64,000 nt of DNA, from assembly GCA_024691325.1 (NCBI GenBank), contig JAILNR010000015.1, positions 33,437-97,436 on the forward strand, written 5' to 3'. This document shows, in pieces, positions 52,041 through 61,290 of the stretch. Both the position numbers and the translations under genes were made by a program. Positions within the stretch are counted from its first letter, which is position 1; every line of letters begins with the position of its first letter. Under the pieces are notes generated by a model. That model was not told where the DNA came from and did not search any database. It was given only the letters and a program-made list of their open reading frames with translations. Origin of the DNA: Saccharofermentans sp. (lineage in GTDB: Bacteria; Bacillota; Clostridia; Saccharofermentanales; Saccharofermentanaceae).

Positions 52041-53789
52041 CTAATCATCAATATATGAAGCATAAAGCTTGCTGTAAAAGCCTTTATTCTTAAGCAATTC
52101 CTCGTGCTTGCCGACCTCACTGACCTTACCTTGCTCGATAACGACGATCTTATCAGCATCGATAATCGTAGAAAGTCTGTGCGCTATTATTATACCTGTT
52201 CTTCCTGCAAGTAATGCCTTAACCGCATTTCTTATCCTTACCTCTGTCAGGACGTCAACAGAAGAAGTTGCCTCATCCAGGATGAGAATCGAAGGATCGC
52301 GTACCATCGCTCTCGTAATGCTCAAAAGCTGTCTTTGTCCTTCGGAGATGTCATCTCTTCCCGAATCCATCACTTCATTGTACTTCAAAGGCAGTCTCTT
52401 GATAAACGAATCCGCACCGGTAACCAAAGCCGCCTTCATACATGTCTCATCATCAGCATCTGGGCGCCCGTATCTTATGTTATCAATGATCTTCCCGTCA
52501 CGGAACCATGTATCCTGGCTGACAGTACCGATATAATTGCGGAGCGTATTGCGCGGTATATCGGCAATGTTAACATCATTGATGTAGATTGCACCCGAAT
52601 CCGGCTCATAAAACCTCATAAGCAGGTTAATTATAGTTGTCTTACCGCAGCCCGTGGGTCCTACGAGCGCACATGAGCATCCAGGCTCCACAGTAAACGA
52701 GACATTCTTCAACACTGGCTTCCCCTTAACATAAGAGAAAGAAACCTCCTTAAACTCGATCTTGATCCCGTCATCTGCCCCTTCAAGCAAAGCCTCCCCC
52801 TTCTCGAAAAGGTTATCGCTAAGATCCTCCTCATCAAGGAAAGTGAATATCCTTTGCAGGCATGCGAAAGAATCTGACAATTCGGTATAAACTGAAGATA
52901 AGTCGTTAAAAGGCTTCATAAACTGATTTGCATACATTAGAAGTGAAGCAAGCTCACCGACAGTAAGTGAAACAGAAATAACCAGGAACGATCCTATCAG
53001 TGCAACAAACGCATATATAAGTGCGTTTATAAATCTCGTGGAAGGATTAGTTATAGATGAATAGAATGTCGCTTTTCCAGCTATCTTCCTGTATTTATCA
53101 TTGATCTCATTAAACCGGTTCATAGTAAGATCAGAAGTTCCAAACACATAGTTAGTCTTAAAATTAGATGTCATCTCCTGGATATAAGATGTCTGTTTAG
53201 ATCTGACCTGAGACTGCTCTTTAAACGAACCGTAAGACCTCTTAGCAATAAAATCTGAAACTATAAATGAGACCGGAGTAAATATCATTACAAACAAAGC
53301 AATCCTCCAGTCGATAAACAGCATTATCCCGAGAGTAAAGAATATTGCCGTAAGCCCGGAGAAGAACTGATTAAGGAACAATATAAGGCCGTCCCCTACT
53401 GTCTCACTGTCACTTATAAGCATACTTTGTACCGCACCGGTGCTGGTCGTATCAAGATAACTTACAGACACCTTGGATATCTTCCTGTATGCATCGTTAC
53501 GGAGTTTCCTTACTGCCGCATAAGAAATACTGTTGTTGGTAACATTGAGCAAATACTGAAATAAAGATGCAATTGCGACCAAACCACAAATAATTACAAT
53601 ATTCTTCGTAAGAACCGCAAAATCAACAACCGGAGTAAAACTGTCTATGGCTTTTCCTGCAAAGTAAGGAATGAACATAGAGCATAGTGAATAAATAACG
53701 GCGCTTATAAAAGACAGCACTATATAACCTTGAGACGGAGAACCGCCTGTGTACTTCATAAACCTTTTAAGAAGAGTTCTCTTATTCAT
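52041..53789 (-). CDS. ABC exporter half-transporter B (canonical Walker B, altered signature)
   Basis: 582 residues: six membrane helices (about 20-310) and a nucleotide-binding domain. Walker A GPTGCGKTT (about 373-381), signature ISEGQRQ (about 481-487; usual LSGGQ), Walker B ILILDEATSS (about 498-507) with the catalytic Glu, and H-loop IIIAHRLST. It pairs with the overlapping gene at 53782. In heterodimeric exporters the two ATP sites are unequal: this subunit gives the intact Walker B, its partner the canonical signature. Drug, lipid or peptide export is possible. It overlaps its partner by 8 bp. Confidence 0.9.
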   Translation of the reverse strand: MNKRTLLKRFMKYTGGSPSQGYIVLSFISAVIYSLCSMFIPYFAGKAIDSFTPVVDFAVLTKNIVIICGLVAIASLFQYLLNVTNNSISYAAVRKLRNDAYRKISKVSVSYLDTTSTGAVQSMLISDSETVGDGLILFLNQFFSGLTAIFFTLGIMLFIDWRIALFVMIFTPVSFIVSDFIAKRSYGSFKEQSQVRSKQTSYIQEMTSNFKTNYVFGTSDLTMNRFNEINDKYRKIAGKATFYSSITNPSTRFINALIYAFVALIGSFLVISVSLTVGELASLLMYANQFMKPFNDLSSVYTELSDSFACLQRIFTFLDEEDLSDNLFEKGEALLEGADDGIKIEFKEVSFSYVKGKPVLKNVSFTVEPGCSCALVGPTGCGKTTIINLLMRFYEPDSGAIYINDVNIADIPRNTLRNYIGTVSQDTWFRDGKIIDNIRYGRPDADDETCMKAALVTGADSFIKRLPLKYNEVMDSGRDDISEGQRQLLSITRAMVRDPSILILDEATSSVDVLTEVRIRNAVKALLAGRTGIIIAHRLSTIIDADKIVVIEQGKVSEVGKHEELLKNKGFYSKLYASYIDD

Positions 53790-55512
53790 TGAGATCCTCC
53801 CCTTCCGACTGAAGCCTTATCAAGTCTTTATAAACCTGTGAGGTGCGGCAAAGTTCATTATGAGGAGCAAAAGCAGATATAACGCCGTCTTCAAGAAGCA
53901 TTATCTTGTCACAGTTCTTAACACTTCTTATCTTCTGAGATATGAGAATGACCGTCGGTCTGTTCTTTATTGTTCTTAAATTAGACAGAAACTTCCTTTC
54001 TGTTACAGCATCAAGAGCGGAAGTTGAATCATCAAATATCAGCAATCCGGGGCGTCCTGCCAATGTACGGGCAATTCCTATTCTCTGTTTCTGCCCTCCT
54101 GACAATCCTGCACCGTTTGAACCGATCTCATAATCGATGCCTTCCTTTTTAGTTCCATAAACATCATCTGTTAAAGAGACTGTACAAGCCTCATCAATCG
54201 CTTGTCTGTCAACATTTCCTCTGCCAAGCGAGACATTATGAAGTATTGAACCCGTATACATGGAAGCTTTCTGCAAACAAATGCCGATACCGCTGCTTAG
54301 AGTGTCTTTTGAATATTCGTCAATAGATTCACCGTCTATGAGAACACTTCCTGATGTAGGTCTGTAAATGCCTGATGCCAATGCTGCAATAGTTGACTTA
54401 CCCGAACCGGTCATACCGATAACACCAATTATCTGTCCGGGATCAACGCTGAAACTTATATTGTTAAGAACATTCTCTGAACTTCCCTCATATCCAAAAC
54501 ACACATTCTTAAACTCAAGTGAATGTGAACCGGATACATCATGCAAGACCTTCGTACCATGGGAATCATCTTCTTTAAGATCAAGAACAGCTTCAGCTCT
54601 TCCTGCACAAGCCACTGCACGGCTGACAGTGATAATAAGATTTGCTAACTTGATAAGTTCAACCAGTATCTGCGACATGTAGTTATATAAAGCAACAACC
54701 TGTCCTTGAGACAATCTTCCAACACTGACATTAACTCCGCCTCTATAGATGAGAAGACAAATAGAGGCATTAATAATCAGAAATGTCAGAGGATTAAGAT
54801 AAGAAGATACCTTAGCAGCTGCCTTTTGAAACATATAAAGCCGGAAAGACTCATCCATGAATTCTTTGTAGTCATCTCCGGACCTGTTAAATCCGCGTAT
54901 TACACGTACACCCTGCAAGCCGTTATCAGCATGACCTGCAACCACATCAAGGGCTTCCCTGGACTTCTTATAAGCAGGGATCGCTGATCTCATGTTAAGA
55001 GCGACGACTATACCAAGTAATAAAACTGCACTTACAAAGATCAGGGCTAATCTGACGCTGATCGTGAACGCCATTATTACGGCACCAAAAACAATGAACG
55101 GAGATCTCAGAAGAAGTCTTAAGAACAGGTTAATACCGCTTTGGATCTGATTAACATCTGATGTAAGACCGGTTACTATCTTGGATGAACCAAGCTTCTC
55201 ATATTCGGTAACAGACAGCCTCTGTATCTTGTTAAAAAGATCGCGGCGAAGATCACTCGATATATCACATGCTACAGTGGCAGCAAAGTACTGGGCCATG
55301 ATAGCACTTACAAATCCTACCACCGCAAAAACAAGGAGCAGTAATACCCTGTTTCTTATATATACAGAATCAGAAGCAGGTATTCCCTTGTCGATTATAT
55401 CGGCAATTACAAGCGGTACGATAAGCTCAAATACCGCTTCAGACAGTTTAAAAAGTGGACTTAATACCGACCTTAGTCTGTAATTACGGAAATACTTAAG
55501 TACCCTGAACAT
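53782..55512 (-). CDS. ABC exporter half-transporter A (degenerate Walker B)
   Basis: 576 residues: six helices (about 15-305) and a nucleotide-binding domain with Walker A GMTGSGKST (about 361-369), a canonical signature LSGGQKQRI (about 468-476) and Walker B LLIFDDSTSALD (about 487-498), where the catalytic Glu is Asp. IGICLQKASMYTGSI is the Q-loop. Together with the partner this gives one degenerate ATP site (this Walker B and the partner's ISEGQ) and one competent site, as in TM287/288-type exporters. No Shine-Dalgarno is obvious; it follows the amidohydrolase gene by 9 bp. Confidence 0.9.
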   Translation of the reverse strand: MFRVLKYFRNYRLRSVLSPLFKLSEAVFELIVPLVIADIIDKGIPASDSVYIRNRVLLLLVFAVVGFVSAIMAQYFAATVACDISSDLRRDLFNKIQRLSVTEYEKLGSSKIVTGLTSDVNQIQSGINLFLRLLLRSPFIVFGAVIMAFTISVRLALIFVSAVLLLGIVVALNMRSAIPAYKKSREALDVVAGHADNGLQGVRVIRGFNRSGDDYKEFMDESFRLYMFQKAAAKVSSYLNPLTFLIINASICLLIYRGGVNVSVGRLSQGQVVALYNYMSQILVELIKLANLIITVSRAVACAGRAEAVLDLKEDDSHGTKVLHDVSGSHSLEFKNVCFGYEGSSENVLNNISFSVDPGQIIGVIGMTGSGKSTIAALASGIYRPTSGSVLIDGESIDEYSKDTLSSGIGICLQKASMYTGSILHNVSLGRGNVDRQAIDEACTVSLTDDVYGTKKEGIDYEIGSNGAGLSGGQKQRIGIARTLAGRPGLLIFDDSTSALDAVTERKFLSNLRTIKNRPTVILISQKIRSVKNCDKIMLLEDGVISAFAPHNELCRTSQVYKDLIRLQSEGEDLNE

Positions 55513-55521
55513 TAATACTGA

Positions 55522-56781
55522 TCACGCCAGTTCCGGCAAGAGTTCTGCACACTTCTTAACTGTTTCTTCGTAATCAATAGTGGTGTATTCACCGTTCTCG
55601 TATAGGATCTTACCGTTTATCATCGTCATCTTAACGCATGAATTATCAGCACTGTAAATGATATTGTTTACGATATTATTCTCAGGCTGCATGCAAGGCT
55701 TGCTCATATCGATCATGATAATATCAGCATTCTTACCTACCGCAAGAACATCAGAATCTGTAATACCCATACATAGAGCTCCTCCGGTAGTTCCCGCCTT
55801 AAGGATCTTAAACGGATTTACTGAAGCAGCATTATTTGTCTCGATATTTGAAAGAACAGTATTAAGATACATCTCACGGAACATTGAAAGACTGTTATTG
55901 GATCCGGCTCCGTCTGTACCTACGGCAATCTTCATATCATTATCAACAAAATCATGAACAGGGGTTATACCGCTTGCAAGCTTAAGATTCGAACAAGCAT
56001 TAAATACACACCAAAGACCTTTCTTGATAAACAGATCTCTGTCCTTATCATCAAACCATACGCAGTGGAATCCGCCGCCGCCATAGTCGTAGATTCCAAG
56101 TCTTTCAAACAAGAAAGGAGGCGTCATTCCATAACGCTGTCTGCATCCTTCAACCTCAGAAGCGGTCTCTGAAATGTGAGCAAAAACCGGTGCCTGATAC
56201 TTATGGGAAAGACCTGAGATTATCTCAAGATTATTTCTGTTTGTAGTGTATTCAGCATGAAATCCGTAAATAAACGATACGAGCGGATCATAAGAATTCA
56301 ATGCATGATAATACTCTTCGAGTTCATCTATTCCGCCATAATCATTGGCAGCACCGCAGAAAACATATCTGAAGCCGGTCTCAACAGCAGCTTTCGCAGA
56401 GGCTTCTTTATGGAAATACATATCAAAACATGACGTGGTACCGCCCGCAAGGTAATCAGCGAAAGCAAGCTTGGTGAACCAATACACATGATCCGGAGTA
56501 AGCTTTGCCTCACGGGGGAATATTGCCTTCATAAGCCAGTCATTAAGATTGTATTTATCTGCTAAAGATCTCGCGAACGTCATAGCTGAATGTGTATGAG
56601 CATTCTTAAGACCCGGCATAAGAAGATTGCCGTTACAATCTATCTGACGGTCAAACGGCTTGTCAGATTCTTTGGAATCGCCAATATATTCGATGGTCTT
56701 ACCATTCGTCCAAAGTTCTCCCTTTATGACCGAATCTGACTCCATCGTAAGTATTCTTGCATTGTAGAAACGAATTCTCAT
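55522..56781 (-). CDS. Amidohydrolase, S-adenosylhomocysteine/methylthioadenosine deaminase type
   Basis: 419 residues. Zinc/iron amidohydrolase-superfamily member close to MtaD/SsnA. Metal ligands are seen in LKNAHTHSAMTFARSLADKYNLNDWL (about 58-83; HTH), GFHAEYTTN (about 182-190), HISETASEVEGC (about 206-217) and GTDGAGSNNSLSMF (about 290-303). In this family the enzyme deaminates adenosyl compounds to inosyl forms. The substrate could also be another purine or triazine-like ring; no local gene decides. It lies between a peptidase and the ABC exporter, 8 bp after the former. Confidence 0.85.
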   Translation of the reverse strand: MRIRFYNARILTMESDSVIKGELWTNGKTIEYIGDSKESDKPFDRQIDCNGNLLMPGLKNAHTHSAMTFARSLADKYNLNDWLMKAIFPREAKLTPDHVYWFTKLAFADYLAGGTTSCFDMYFHKEASAKAAVETGFRYVFCGAANDYGGIDELEEYYHALNSYDPLVSFIYGFHAEYTTNRNNLEIISGLSHKYQAPVFAHISETASEVEGCRQRYGMTPPFLFERLGIYDYGGGGFHCVWFDDKDRDLFIKKGLWCVFNACSNLKLASGITPVHDFVDNDMKIAVGTDGAGSNNSLSMFREMYLNTVLSNIETNNAASVNPFKILKAGTTGGALCMGITDSDVLAVGKNADIIMIDMSKPCMQPENNIVNNIIYSADNSCVKMTMINGKILYENGEYTTIDYEETVKKCAELLPELA

Positions 56782-56789
56782 AAAAAACC

Positions 56790-58220
56790 TCAGATATTCT
56801 CGATAAATGCCTTATATGCAAGATAGGTATAATAAAGATCAATCTTGGAGATTACTTCATAAGGTGCATGCATAGACCAGACAGGAACGCCTGCATCAAT
56901 AACGGACATACCGTACTTAGCCATATAAGCCGAGATAGTTCCACCGCCGCCGGCATCGATCTTACCAAGTTCTCCGGTCTGCCAGGGAATACTGTTTGCT
57001 TCAAATACACGTGTTATCTCAGCTACAAAATCACCTGTTGCTTCATTAGTACCTGATTTACCTCTTGCACCTGTATACTTCTCAAGCTTAAGACCATGAG
57101 ACATGAATGCAGTATTACGCTTCTCATAAACACTGGCATACTTAGGATCATAAGCAGTCGTAACATCTGTGGAAAGCATCTTTGAAGCAGCAATAACCTT
57201 ACGGTAAGAAAGCATATCCAAAGAACCGTTACCGCACTTGGCTACTATCTCCATAAGGAAATTCTCATAAAGAACTGACTGAGCTCCGGAATTGGCATAG
57301 GAACCAATCTCTTCCTTATCTGTAAGCATGGTTACACAAGTCTTATCAGGCTTCTCCTGTTCAAGCAAGGCCATAAGAGCGGGATATGCACAAACCTTAT
57401 CATCATGTCCGTAACCGCCGATATAGGCTCTGTCAAATCCGATATCGCGGGCCTTTGCAGCAGGAACAACCTCAAGTTCACCCGTTACAAAATCTTTCTC
57501 CACAATTCCATACTTATCGTTAAGGAACTTCAGTACAGCCGCCTTATAAGGTTCAGAATACGAATCTTCGCCTTTCTTCTTCTTGATAGGCATACCGCCG
57601 ACTACGATATTAAGATCTTCTGCAGGTATAAAATCTCCGGCACGCTTATTCATCTGGTCACCACCGAGATGAGGAAGAAGATCCGTTATATAGAATACCG
57701 GATCGGACTCATCCTCACCGATACTTACAGTATGCTTAACACCGTCAGATGTATAAATAACACCATGTAAAGCAAGAGGAAGAGTCATCCACTGGTACTT
57801 CTTGATACCGCCGTAATAATGAGTCTTAAAATAAACTGTCTCATTATCCTCAAATACGGGATTCGGCTTAAGATCAAGTCTCGGAGAATCAATATGGGCA
57901 CCAAGTATATTAAGTCCTTCGCTGACAGGCTTCTTACCTATAACAGCAAGTATCAGTCCTTTATCTTTAATACTTGCAAAGACCTTATCACCGGCCTTTA
58001 ATGACTTCTTACTCTCGATATCCTTAAATCCAAGAGCCGTAGCCGCTTCTATACTGTTTGCTGTAAACTCACGCTCTGTCTTACTCTTATCAAGGAAAGA
58101 CTTGTAATCTTCAGCAAAAGCCATACAAGCATCATAATCACCCTTGCTTATGCCGTCATAAAGATTAGGATACTCCGCGAAAAGCTCCTTCTTACTCTTA
58201 CCACTCTTCTTGTTAGCCAT
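56790..58220 (-). CDS. M18-family aminopeptidase
   Basis: 476 residues. Cytosolic dodecameric zinc aminopeptidase of the M18 family (aspartyl/leucyl aminopeptidase 1-like). Features: NILGAHIDSPRLDLKPNPV (about 105-123) with the first metal His and Asp, HYYGGIKKYQW (about 133-143), GYGHDDKVCAYPAL (about 273-286) with the bridging Asp, TDKEEIGSYANSGAQS (about 301-316) with the catalytic Glu pair, STDVTTAYDPKYASVYEKRN, and MHAPYEVISKIDLY with the last His. It resembles clostridial PepC-type M18 proteins. GAAAGGC precedes the ATG. Confidence 0.93.
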   Translation of the reverse strand: MANKKSGKSKKELFAEYPNLYDGISKGDYDACMAFAEDYKSFLDKSKTEREFTANSIEAATALGFKDIESKKSLKAGDKVFASIKDKGLILAVIGKKPVSEGLNILGAHIDSPRLDLKPNPVFEDNETVYFKTHYYGGIKKYQWMTLPLALHGVIYTSDGVKHTVSIGEDESDPVFYITDLLPHLGGDQMNKRAGDFIPAEDLNIVVGGMPIKKKKGEDSYSEPYKAAVLKFLNDKYGIVEKDFVTGELEVVPAAKARDIGFDRAYIGGYGHDDKVCAYPALMALLEQEKPDKTCVTMLTDKEEIGSYANSGAQSVLYENFLMEIVAKCGNGSLDMLSYRKVIAASKMLSTDVTTAYDPKYASVYEKRNTAFMSHGLKLEKYTGARGKSGTNEATGDFVAEITRVFEANSIPWQTGELGKIDAGGGGTISAYMAKYGMSVIDAGVPVWSMHAPYEVISKIDLYYTYLAYKAFIENI

Positions 58221-58238
58221 ATTATGCCTTTCTAATAC

Positions 58239-59816
58239 TTATACTCCGGGAACTGCCTGAGATTCAGCTACAGGTGCTGCAGCTGCGTCAGAAGGAATTG
58301 CTGCAGAACCGTCGTCAGGAGCCTGACCGGGATTAGCATCAGGAACAAACTGCTCACTTGAATTAGGATCAACAGCCGGAGCCACAGGAGCATCCGCTGC
58401 AACCTGAGGATTCTCAGGAGATAAACCCGCAGTAATAATATATCCTGTAGCACCAGTTGAGGTGGAAATCTTTGTAAAAGATCCTTCAACACCTTGAACA
58501 GTAACTATATCACCTGCATTAAGTGTTCCTGTAACAGTAGATTCTGAAGCATCAGCATACATAGAAGTATTATCGTTAATTACATACATAACAACAGCTT
58601 CACTGTCTTCATTAGTAGTTGTTTTATCTAACGCACCCTTCATTTTGAATACTGCAAACAAAGAACCAAAGCCGATTGCGGCAAAAACAACAAACAATAC
58701 GACTGTTCTGATTATCGTCTTAACAACAGGATTTCCCGGACCCTTAGAAGATGTCTTCTTACCTGACTTCTTCTTCGAAGACGGCTGAGCTGCTCCCCTG
58801 TTAAATACAGTAGTTTCACTATCATCATCAAAACTGTCGTATGTCTGTGAGACCTTTGATGCCTTAGATGCAGAATAATCAACAGCCGATACAGGCGTAT
58901 GGGCCTGCGTTGCAGAACTATCTACAAACGGATCATTAAACTCGGAATAAGGAAGTTCTTCCTCTTCAAGATCATCATTATTGTTATTAAGAACAGCATC
59001 ACCGGGAAGGATCAAAGTAGATTCGATATCAATCAAAGCAACAGAAAGACCGAACTTAACTCCGATATTTCCTGCTGTTGTGATAATCTCATGAGCCTTT
59101 GCCTCTGTTGACATCTCCTTAATAAGAACAGCATTTCTGTTTCTTGCTGGCATAAACTTGGAAATACCGATACCCATAAGACAGAGACTGTCTTTATCCT
59201 TAAGCTTAAGATGAACCTTCTTATCAGGCATTATCTGTCCGTCCTGAGGCATCTTGCCAAGATACTGGGTAAGAGAGAATCTCTCAGGATGATTATTCTC
59301 TTCTGCAGGAGATATAGCACCCATCTGAACATATCTGTGCGCTACTGTCTGCTCTTCAGTCAAAGCCATGATCTTACCGTCTCTGATAAGAACAGCTTTG
59401 GTATTACCGATATGAATGATCCTTAAAGTATCACCCTCGATAACCGCCATCGTCATAGAAGTACGCAGCGGCTGACCACCGTGAGATACGATAAAGTTGC
59501 AAACATGTGTGTTAAGTGAACTTACAACAAGATTAGAAAATGAATCAAAATCCAAAACAGGCTGTCCCTGAGCATTGGATACAATCTTTGAAAGCTGTTC
59601 ATTAAGTTCAATGTTGAGAAGTGCTGCATTTGTATCTGCACCCTGAGTTGAAAACATCGCAACAACCTGGATAGGCGATGTGGATCTGGCGGTCCTTACA
59701 AACTCGCCGGGGAATTCTGCCATTGTTCTGTAAAGTGTATGGAAGAAAATATTCTCCTGTGGTTGATTAGGAACAAGGTTAGTCTCAAGAATACATGTAG
59801 AAACTGTCTTACTCAT
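58239..59816 (-). CDS. Membrane protein with degenerate PP2C domain and outside SH3b domain
   Basis: 525 residues from the ATG at 59816 (GGAG 7 nt upstream). Residues about 40-265 follow the PP2C fold: TSMTMAVIEGDTLRIIHIGNTKAVLIRDGKIMALT lines up with the GDSRAYLxRDGxLxxLT region, and GAISPAEENNHPERFSLTQYLG with the next. Yet the metal aspartates are lost: GNT replaces GDS, no DGHGG or DGMGG is present near VVAMFSTQGAD, and GIG replaces SDG. A disordered stretch, one membrane helix (about 368-388) and an SH3b-like domain (MYADASESTVTGTLNAGDIV, about 415-440) follow, then a Pro/Ala/Asp tail. Probably a non-catalytic phosphopeptide or envelope sensor; inference. Confidence 0.75.
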   Translation of the reverse strand: MSKTVSTCILETNLVPNQPQENIFFHTLYRTMAEFPGEFVRTARSTSPIQVVAMFSTQGADTNAALLNIELNEQLSKIVSNAQGQPVLDFDSFSNLVVSSLNTHVCNFIVSHGGQPLRTSMTMAVIEGDTLRIIHIGNTKAVLIRDGKIMALTEEQTVAHRYVQMGAISPAEENNHPERFSLTQYLGKMPQDGQIMPDKKVHLKLKDKDSLCLMGIGISKFMPARNRNAVLIKEMSTEAKAHEIITTAGNIGVKFGLSVALIDIESTLILPGDAVLNNNNDDLEEEELPYSEFNDPFVDSSATQAHTPVSAVDYSASKASKVSQTYDSFDDDSETTVFNRGAAQPSSKKKSGKKTSSKGPGNPVVKTIIRTVVLFVVFAAIGFGSLFAVFKMKGALDKTTTNEDSEAVVMYVINDNTSMYADASESTVTGTLNAGDIVTVQGVEGSFTKISTSTGATGYIITAGLSPENPQVAADAPVAPAVDPNSSEQFVPDANPGQAPDDGSAAIPSDAAAAPVAESQAVPGV

Positions 59817-59867
59817 TTTAAACTCCAATTAGTAAATGTCTAAGTCTGAAACAATCAAACTCATACT

Positions 59868-59873
59868 ATTATA
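59868..59873 (-). promoter_or_regulatory. Possible -10 before the PP2C-like gene
   Basis: Minus-strand TATAAT, 51 nt before the start codon at 59816. A TTGACT lies further upstream at 59904-59899, inside the loop of the terminator hairpin, but its spacing suits a weaker -10 (TTTATA, 59881-59876) better. Which one is used is open. Confidence 0.4.
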
Positions 59874-59878
59874 TATAT

Positions 59879-59915
59879 AAATACCCGTTCCGACCATAAG
59901 TCAAAACGGGTATTT
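59879..59915 (-). terminator. Hairpin terminator after the DUF3048 lipoprotein gene
   Basis: An 11-bp perfect stem, AAATACCCGTT (59879-59889) with AACGGGTATTT (59905-59915), around a 15-nt loop. On the minus strand it is followed by only a short T stretch in an AT-repeat; on the plus strand by TTTAAAAATTTTT. Likely a terminator for the minus-strand gene ending at 59943. Confidence 0.65.
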
Positions 59916-59942
59916 TTAAAAATTTTTAGTTAAAACCTTAAT

Positions 59943-61160
59943 TTATGCCGTAAATCCGCCTGCATTAGAAGAAATTGTAGTGCTTCCTTCCATATCGCTG
60001 TCTACGATACAAATATAGGAACGGCCGCGGTTAACCTGAACCTCAGTACCATTCTCATTATAGATTGTAATAGGAGAATTCGGACCGGGCTTGCTCCATG
60101 TAATAGGGATGATTCTTCCCTGTGAAACATACCAGCCTTCGCCGCCATCCTCAAGATAAGCATCGATAGTAGTATCACCGTGAGGCTGGATATTAGCATA
60201 AAGAACAAATACATTTGTAAATGCAATCTGTGTTCCTGTAGTCTCATCAATCTGAGGATTGCCGTACTGAGACTTGCTGTAAAGACCTGTTGTAGGATCA
60301 TATGTGAACAATGCATCAGGGTTTGTAGCTGAGAAATAAACATTGATCTGGTCACAAGGATCACCTGCTGCAATATCAACAGAGTTATCAGGTACGAAGT
60401 TAAATAATCTCTCATTACGTGTATCTGTCATGGAGATCTCGTTATACTCGATAGCCTCAAGAATATGTCTGCCATCGGAAACAGCTGTATGCTCGATAGC
60501 TCTCTGAGACTTCCATGTAGCATCTCTCCAGAAGAACAAACCAGCAGGAAGTTCTACATAACCATCAGCATAGTTAGATGAGCTGTAAACACCGGCACTG
60601 CAGGAGTTACCGTCAATGTGATCGATTCCATACTGTGAAATGTGATCAGGAACTCTTGCATTACGGCCGAAGTGAATGAATACAGAGTTTGTACCTGCAG
60701 CAAGATCTGTAGAAAGAATTCTTGCAGATCTCAAGGAACCGATCTCAGGGATTGTATTTACATCAGCAAACAAAGCAAGAAGTCTTGTCTGTCCACCCTC
60801 TGTCTGATACTCATAGATAGTATCAGCAGCTGAGATACCTCTCTGAGGCTGAGCAGCGTGGCTGTTATTAATAACAACTGCAACTGAACGCTGACCAACA
60901 TTAGCAGGATCCATATCCTGAAGACCTGTAATAGGATTTACAGCCAAAGGATTGGAAGGATCATACAGAGCATCGCCGGATGCTACAGGAGCCTGTGTCT
61001 CTACAGGCTGTGTTTCAACAACAGCAGCAGATGACTGAGTTACCATAACTGTTTCCTGTACTGAAGGTGTAGTGTCTTCAGCAGTCTTTGCACAAGCTCC
61101 TACGAAAGGAACTGATATGGCAGCTGACAAAACTGCTGCCGCAATCTTCTTAGAATTCAT
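59943..61160 (-). CDS. DUF3048 (YerB-like) lipoprotein
   Basis: 405 residues. A signal peptide with a VGAC lipobox (Cys23) and a Thr/Val/Pro-rich linker (about 25-68) precede the DUF3048 domain: NPITGLQDMDPANVGQRSVAVVINNSH (about 75-101), GISAADTIYEYQTEGGQTRLLALF (about 107-130), EIGSLRSARILSTDLAAG, and a C-terminal DUF3048_C with GRIIPITWSKPGPNSPITIYNENGTEVQVNRGRSYI. B. subtilis YerB is of this type; its role is not known, though the fold is linked to envelope and phage-receptor work. GAGG lies 8 nt before the ATG. Confidence 0.9.
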   Translation of the reverse strand: MNSKKIAAAVLSAAISVPFVGACAKTAEDTTPSVQETVMVTQSSAAVVETQPVETQAPVASGDALYDPSNPLAVNPITGLQDMDPANVGQRSVAVVINNSHAAQPQRGISAADTIYEYQTEGGQTRLLALFADVNTIPEIGSLRSARILSTDLAAGTNSVFIHFGRNARVPDHISQYGIDHIDGNSCSAGVYSSSNYADGYVELPAGLFFWRDATWKSQRAIEHTAVSDGRHILEAIEYNEISMTDTRNERLFNFVPDNSVDIAAGDPCDQINVYFSATNPDALFTYDPTTGLYSKSQYGNPQIDETTGTQIAFTNVFVLYANIQPHGDTTIDAYLEDGGEGWYVSQGRIIPITWSKPGPNSPITIYNENGTEVQVNRGRSYICIVDSDMEGSTTISSNAGGFTA

Positions 61161-61205
61161 ATTTTTTACCTCGCATAAATGTAGAGATTAATTATAAACA
61201 TAAAA

Positions 61206-61214
61206 ATTATAGCA
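61206..61214 (-). promoter_or_regulatory. Extended -10 promoter of the DUF3048 lipoprotein gene
   Basis: Minus-strand TGCTATAAT (TG-N-TATAAT), 45 nt before the ATG at 61160, with a Shine-Dalgarno GAGG in the leader. This unit, unlike the leaderless ones, has a normal 5' leader. Confidence 0.62.
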
Positions 61215-61238
61215 TTATGAAAAATTTCTAATGTTGAG

Positions 61239-61269
61239 GCTTTGTTACAAGAATATGTTATTACAAAGC
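61239..61269. other. Inverted repeat between the M28-like and DUF3048 genes
   Basis: GCTTTGT (61239-61245) and ACAAAGC (61263-61269) are perfect 7-bp arms around 17 nt. There is no U-run on either strand, so a terminator is doubtful; it may be an operator or chance. Nothing else was seen in 61161-61290 apart from the promoter at 61206. Confidence 0.35.
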
Positions 61270-61290
61270 GATATTTTTGAGCATATTACT

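Noticed and set aside
58260..58420. Ala/Pro/Asp-rich codon repeats at the end of the PP2C-like gene as a tandem repeat
   Set aside because: The codons vary and no regular unit length is seen; this is a low-complexity protein tail.
61239..61269. Terminator after the M28-like gene
   Set aside because: The 7-bp arms are AT-rich, the loop is 17 nt and no U-run follows, so it is listed only as an inverted repeat.
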